18,335 nucleotides of DNA from JACTUA01 sp035506435 (GTDB taxonomy: Archaea; Halobacteriota; Methanomicrobia; Methanomicrobiales; JACTUA01). Under the pieces are notes generated by a model. That model was not told the origin of the DNA and did not search any database. It saw only the letters and a program-made list of their open reading frames with translations. Location of the stretch: the NCBI GenBank assembly GCA_035506435.1, contig DATJPK010000024.1, positions 1-18,335 of the forward strand. The letters are read 5' to 3'. Both the position numbers and the translations under genes were made by a program. Below, piece by piece: positions 15,358 through 18,335 of the stretch; position 1 is the stretch's first letter; each line of letters opens with the position of its first letter.

Positions 15358-16588
15358 TGAAGATATCGTAGATCTGGTCGCTCCCCGTGGAGGCGAGCCG
15401 GGTCCGCTCGGTCGGCTCCTCGACGAGGGCGAGGACCGGCAGGGACAGGTCGATCCCGGGCACGTGGCCGAACATCTTCTCGAGGTCCTGCTGGATGGCA
15501 TGCATGTACAGGGAGTTCTTGATGTCCATGGGACAGAGCTCCTCGCACTGGCCGCAGTTCACGCAGGAGTCCGAGATGTGCACGAACCGGATCATGTGGA
15601 ACATGAACGGCGGGGGCACCTGGCCGGGCGGCACGAGGTACGGCTTCCGGGTGCTGCACTCGACGCAGTAGCAGATGGGGCAGGCGTTGATGCACGAGTA
15701 GCACTTGATGCACTTCGAGGTATCGGTCATGATCTTCTTCAGCCGCTCGTTCCCCTCGCCGAGGCCCTTGAAGTCCTTTTCCCGCCACTTGTCGCCGAGC
15801 TTGAGCATGGCCTTCTCGACCTTGCCCCGGACGGCGATGCCCGCGTCGGGGGCCTTCTCGGCCTTGAGCGCGCCTGCCTTGACCGCCTTGTCAAAGAGGT
15901 CCGCGCCCTTGTCGCTGCAGATCTCGACGAAGGTGGCCTTCCCTGCCTTGTCGCCGATGACACCCCAGTTCCCGCAGGCGATGTCCGCCTGCCGGGGCAC
16001 CTTCAGCTTGCACCGGCGGCAATTCGTCCGCCGGCCATAGCCCGCGTCCTCGAGCTCGTCCATGGAGATGCCCTTGTGGCCCCCCTCGAACTCGATGATG
16101 AACTGGCCCTTGTCGATCTCCTCCTTGTGGACCTTGTCCGGGTCGACCCCGAACTTATCGGTGATCATCTTCCGGGCCATGTAGGGGGACACGGAACCGC
16201 CGCAGTTCACCCCGATCATGACCAGGTTGTCCAGGTTCACCTGCTTCCTCTTCGCGAGCTCGTAGAGGCCCATCATGTCGCAGCCCTTCACGGTGATCCC
16301 GAGGCGCATCTTCTCGGCGCCGTCAAAGAACTTCTTCACGAGCTTGGACATGAGGAGCGTGCCGCAGTGGAGCGACCCCGCGGTGTTGATAAGCTCCTTG
16401 GGGTCGGTGATGAGCACCGGCTGGGCGTCGTACAGGTCCTTGCCCTTCTTCACGGCAAGAACCCCGTCCACGATCTTGTTCTCGAGGGCGAACTTGAGGA
16501 GCGTCGTCACGGCACCGCCGAGCTCTCCCTTGTCCTGGATGGCCTTGTCGGCCGACATGGCATAGAACATGTCTCCCTTGGCTGGCAT
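15350..16588 (-). CDS. fdhB: F420-dependent formate dehydrogenase subunit beta
   Basis: FdhB takes electrons from FdhA and reduces coenzyme F420, or passes them on to a heterodisulfide reductase complex. The 412-residue product belongs to the FrhB/FdhB family, with conserved N-terminal regions (GAVTTLLKFALENKIVDGV, ITVKGCD and MIGVNCGG, the last with C129). An iron-sulfur site around CRRC (190-193) and C205 comes next. Two C-terminal ferredoxin-type clusters follow: C293, C296, C299 and C303, with extra cysteines 306, 308 and 311; and C342, C345, C348 and C352. The ATG immediately follows the fdhA stop (TAA-ATG). A GGAGGTG ribosome binding site lies inside the fdhA end at 16594-16600, so the two subunits should be made together. 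Confidence 0.95.
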   Translation of the reverse strand: MPAKGDMFYAMSADKAIQDKGELGGAVTTLLKFALENKIVDGVLAVKKGKDLYDAQPVLITDPKELINTAGSLHCGTLLMSKLVKKFFDGAEKMRLGITVKGCDMMGLYELAKRKQVNLDNLVMIGVNCGGSVSPYMARKMITDKFGVDPDKVHKEEIDKGQFIIEFEGGHKGISMDELEDAGYGRRTNCRRCKLKVPRQADIACGNWGVIGDKAGKATFVEICSDKGADLFDKAVKAGALKAEKAPDAGIAVRGKVEKAMLKLGDKWREKDFKGLGEGNERLKKIMTDTSKCIKCYSCINACPICYCVECSTRKPYLVPPGQVPPPFMFHMIRFVHISDSCVNCGQCEELCPMDIKNSLYMHAIQQDLEKMFGHVPGIDLSLPVLALVEEPTERTRLASTGSDQIYDIFKK

Positions 16589-18335
16589 TTACGCACCTCC
16601 GAGCTTCTCGATCTTTACGGCACAGGCCTTGAACTCCGGGATCTTGGCCACCGGGTCAACGGCATTGTTCGTGAGGATGTTTGCCGCGCACTCGACGTAG
16701 TGGAACGGGATGAACACCTCGCCCTTCCGGATCCCGGGGGTTACCATCGCGGTGATCTGGATCTCGCCCCGGCGGGTCTTTGCCTTCACCATCTCGCCGT
16801 TCGCGATCCCGAGGGCGGTGGCATCCTCAGGGTTCATCTCCACCCAGCCGGTCGGGACCTCGCGCTCGAGGGACTCTGACCTGCGGGTCATGGTGCCCGT
16901 GTGCCACTGCCAGATGCACCGGCCGGTGGTGAGGATGAGCGGGTACTCCTTGTCCGGCACCTCCGCCGGGGGCTTCCACTCGATGGGGGTGAGCACGCCA
17001 AGGCCGTCGGGGTGTGCGAACTTCTCCTTGTGCAGGATGGGCGTCCCGGGATGTTCTGCCGTCGGGCAGGGCCAGTGGAGGGCCTCGGGCTTCTCGAGCC
17101 GGGCATAGGACATGCCTGCGTACGAGGGGGTCACCTTCGCCACCTCGGTGAAGATCTCCTCGGCGCTCTTGTACGGGAACTGCTTTGCAAAGCCCATCTT
17201 CCCGGCGAGCTCGCTCAGGATCTGCCAGTCTGCCTTTGCCTGTCCCGGCGGGTTTACCGCCTTTCTCCACCTCTGGACGCGCCGCTCGGTGTTCGTCTGG
17301 GTCCCGTCCTTCTCGGCAAAGCAGGCCGCGGGCAGGACGACGGTCGCGAACTGCGCCGTCTCGGTCATGAAGATGTCCTGCACCACCAGGAACTCGAGGT
17401 TCTTCAGGCCCTTCTCCACGTGGTGGATATCCGGGTCGGAGAGCATCGGGTTCTCGCCCATGATGTAGGCGCACTTCACGGTCCCTGGCTTGTCGGCGAG
17501 GGTGTTGATCAGGTCGGTCACGGTGAGCCCGACCTTGCCCTCGGCAATCTCGGTGCCCCAGGCGTCCTTCATCTTCTTGTGATTATCGGGGACGATGACC
17601 GCCTGGTAGCCGGAGTAGACGTTCGGGAGCGCCCCCATGTCGCAGGCGCCCTGCACGTTGTTCTGGCCACGGAGGGCGCAGACGCCGGTGCCGGGCCTCC
17701 CCAGGTTGCCCGTGAGCATCTGGATGTTTGCCACGGACTTCACGTTGTCGACTCCGGTGGTGTGCTGGGTGATTCCCATGGAGTAGAGGATGGCGTTTGC
17801 CTTGCTCTTCCCGATCCACTCGGCGGCGGTTGCGATGTCCTTTGCCGGGAGGCCCGTGATCTTCGCCACGTTCTCGAGGCCGTACTCCGGCTTCATGACC
17901 ACGGCCTTCAGCTTGTCGAAGTCCTTGGTCCGCTTCTCGATGAACTCCTTGTTTTCCCAGCCATTCTTCAGGATCTGCTGCATCATGCAGTTGAGGAGAG
18001 CCACGTCGGTCCCCGAGAAGAAGGGCAGGTGCAGGTCGGCCTGCTTCCCGGTCGCGGTCAGGCGCGGGTCGGCATAGATGATCTTCGCGCCATTTGCCTT
18101 GGCCTGCATCACCCGGCGCCCGATGAGGGGGTGCTGCTCGAAGGTGTTGCTCCCGATGATCAGGATGGTCTCTGCCTGCGCGATGTCGGAAATGGACTGG
18201 GTCATCGCGCCCGAGCCGAAGGTGCCGGCAAGCCCCACGACGGTGGAGGCATGGCAGAGCCGGGCGCAGTGGTCCACGTTCGGGGTCTTAAGCACCGTCC
18301 TCGCGAACTTCTGCATCAGGTAGTTCTCCTCGTTG
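16589..18335 (-). CDS. fdhA: Formate dehydrogenase catalytic subunit alpha (5' end cut off)
   Basis: FdhA oxidises formate to CO2 at a molybdenum or tungsten bis-pterin site. 581 residues are visible, and the frame is open through the right edge. The missing N-terminus, probably a little over 100 residues, should contain the [4Fe-4S] domain. The ATG at 18316 is internal: the preceding codons encode NEENYL, which is part of the family's conserved NEENYLxQKFAR sequence. The motif VDHCARLCHASTV (codons for the second Cys at 18256-18254, TGC) aligns with CARVUHGPSV of selenocysteine-containing E. coli FdhF. This enzyme therefore has Cys in place of Sec, followed by the conserved His. The C-terminal molybdopterin-dinucleotide-binding domain is clear (LILTTGRCIWQWHTGTMTRR and later GIRKGEVFIPFHY). 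It is directly upstream of fdhB. Confidence 0.95.
   Translation of the reverse strand, partial: NEENYLMQKFARTVLKTPNVDHCARLCHASTVVGLAGTFGSGAMTQSISDIAQAETILIIGSNTFEQHPLIGRRVMQAKANGAKIIYADPRLTATGKQADLHLPFFSGTDVALLNCMMQQILKNGWENKEFIEKRTKDFDKLKAVVMKPEYGLENVAKITGLPAKDIATAAEWIGKSKANAILYSMGITQHTTGVDNVKSVANIQMLTGNLGRPGTGVCALRGQNNVQGACDMGALPNVYSGYQAVIVPDNHKKMKDAWGTEIAEGKVGLTVTDLINTLADKPGTVKCAYIMGENPMLSDPDIHHVEKGLKNLEFLVVQDIFMTETAQFATVVLPAACFAEKDGTQTNTERRVQRWRKAVNPPGQAKADWQILSELAGKMGFAKQFPYKSAEEIFTEVAKVTPSYAGMSYARLEKPEALHWPCPTAEHPGTPILHKEKFAHPDGLGVLTPIEWKPPAEVPDKEYPLILTTGRCIWQWHTGTMTRRSESLEREVPTGWVEMNPEDATALGIANGEMVKAKTRRGEIQITAMVTPGIRKGEVFIPFHYVECAANILTNNAVDPVAKIPEFKACAVKIEKLGGA

Noticed and set aside
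15464..16879. Long open frame (471 codons) on the plus strand opposite fdhB and the end of fdhA
   Set aside because: It is antisense to two well-identified genes and has a composition-driven, low-complexity translation rich in L, V, H and D, with no recognisable domain. GC-rich coding DNA commonly leaves such frames open.
18254..18256. Possible selenocysteine at the FdhA active site
   Set aside because: The codon is TGC, encoding cysteine, so no recoding is needed.
1..18335. CRISPR arrays, tRNA or rRNA genes, transposases, defence systems
   Set aside because: No repeat-spacer pattern, RNA gene fold, transposase motif or terminal inverted repeat was recognised by eye. A dedicated search could still find small RNAs.

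Overview
The window looks like a chromosomal segment of a GC-rich, formate-using methanogenic archaeon, most likely of the order Methanomicrobiales. The evidence is the archaeal DNA-repair operon (Mre11, Rad50, NurA, HerA), the start of a Sep-tRNA:Cys-tRNA synthase gene, F420-type formate dehydrogenase subunits (FdhA, FdhB) with a formate channel (FdhC), archaeal type IV pilins, and a PAS-domain regulator without a kinase. Archaeal promoter features (TATA boxes, GGAGGTGA-type ribosome binding sites) fit this. I cannot name the species from the sequence alone.

Layout. 1-334 (minus): the 5' end of pscS, preceded by a 60-residue gene that overlaps it by four bases and may be a detached N-terminal domain. 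335-454: a divergent promoter region. 455-7004 (plus): mre11-rad50-nurA-herA, in which every junction overlaps, encoding the double-strand-break end-resection machinery. 7038-9329 (minus): fdhC, then a membrane-anchored OB-fold protein, then a TPR protein. 9612-10544 (plus): a winged-helix plus two-PAS protein divergent from fdhC. 10545-10899: a 355-base noncoding stretch with an early hairpin and an AT-rich promoter zone. 10900-13313 (plus): two tandem paralogous type IV pilins, a strong intergenic hairpin, and a large pilin-like protein with DUF2341-like and LamG-like domains, together a candidate pilus and adhesin locus. 13378-15171 (plus): a CLC chloride channel/transporter with a C-terminal CBS pair. 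15172-15349: a convergent intergenic region with T-runs, a direct repeat and a perfect hairpin. 15350-18335 (minus): fdhB and fdhA; fdhA runs off the right edge and uses cysteine at the active site.

How the genes work together. The Mre11-Rad50 and HerA-NurA pairs resect DNA ends for recombination. FdhC imports formate, and FdhA and FdhB oxidise it and pass electrons to F420 and/or the heterodisulfide reductase complex. The two formate loci are about 6 kb apart, separated by the surface-structure genes and the CLC protein. No CRISPR array, tRNA, rRNA, insertion sequence or defence island was recognised. The most unusual items are the separate small gene before pscS, the LamG pilin-like protein downstream of the two pilins with a hairpin between, and the palindrome and repeat structure at the end of fdhB.
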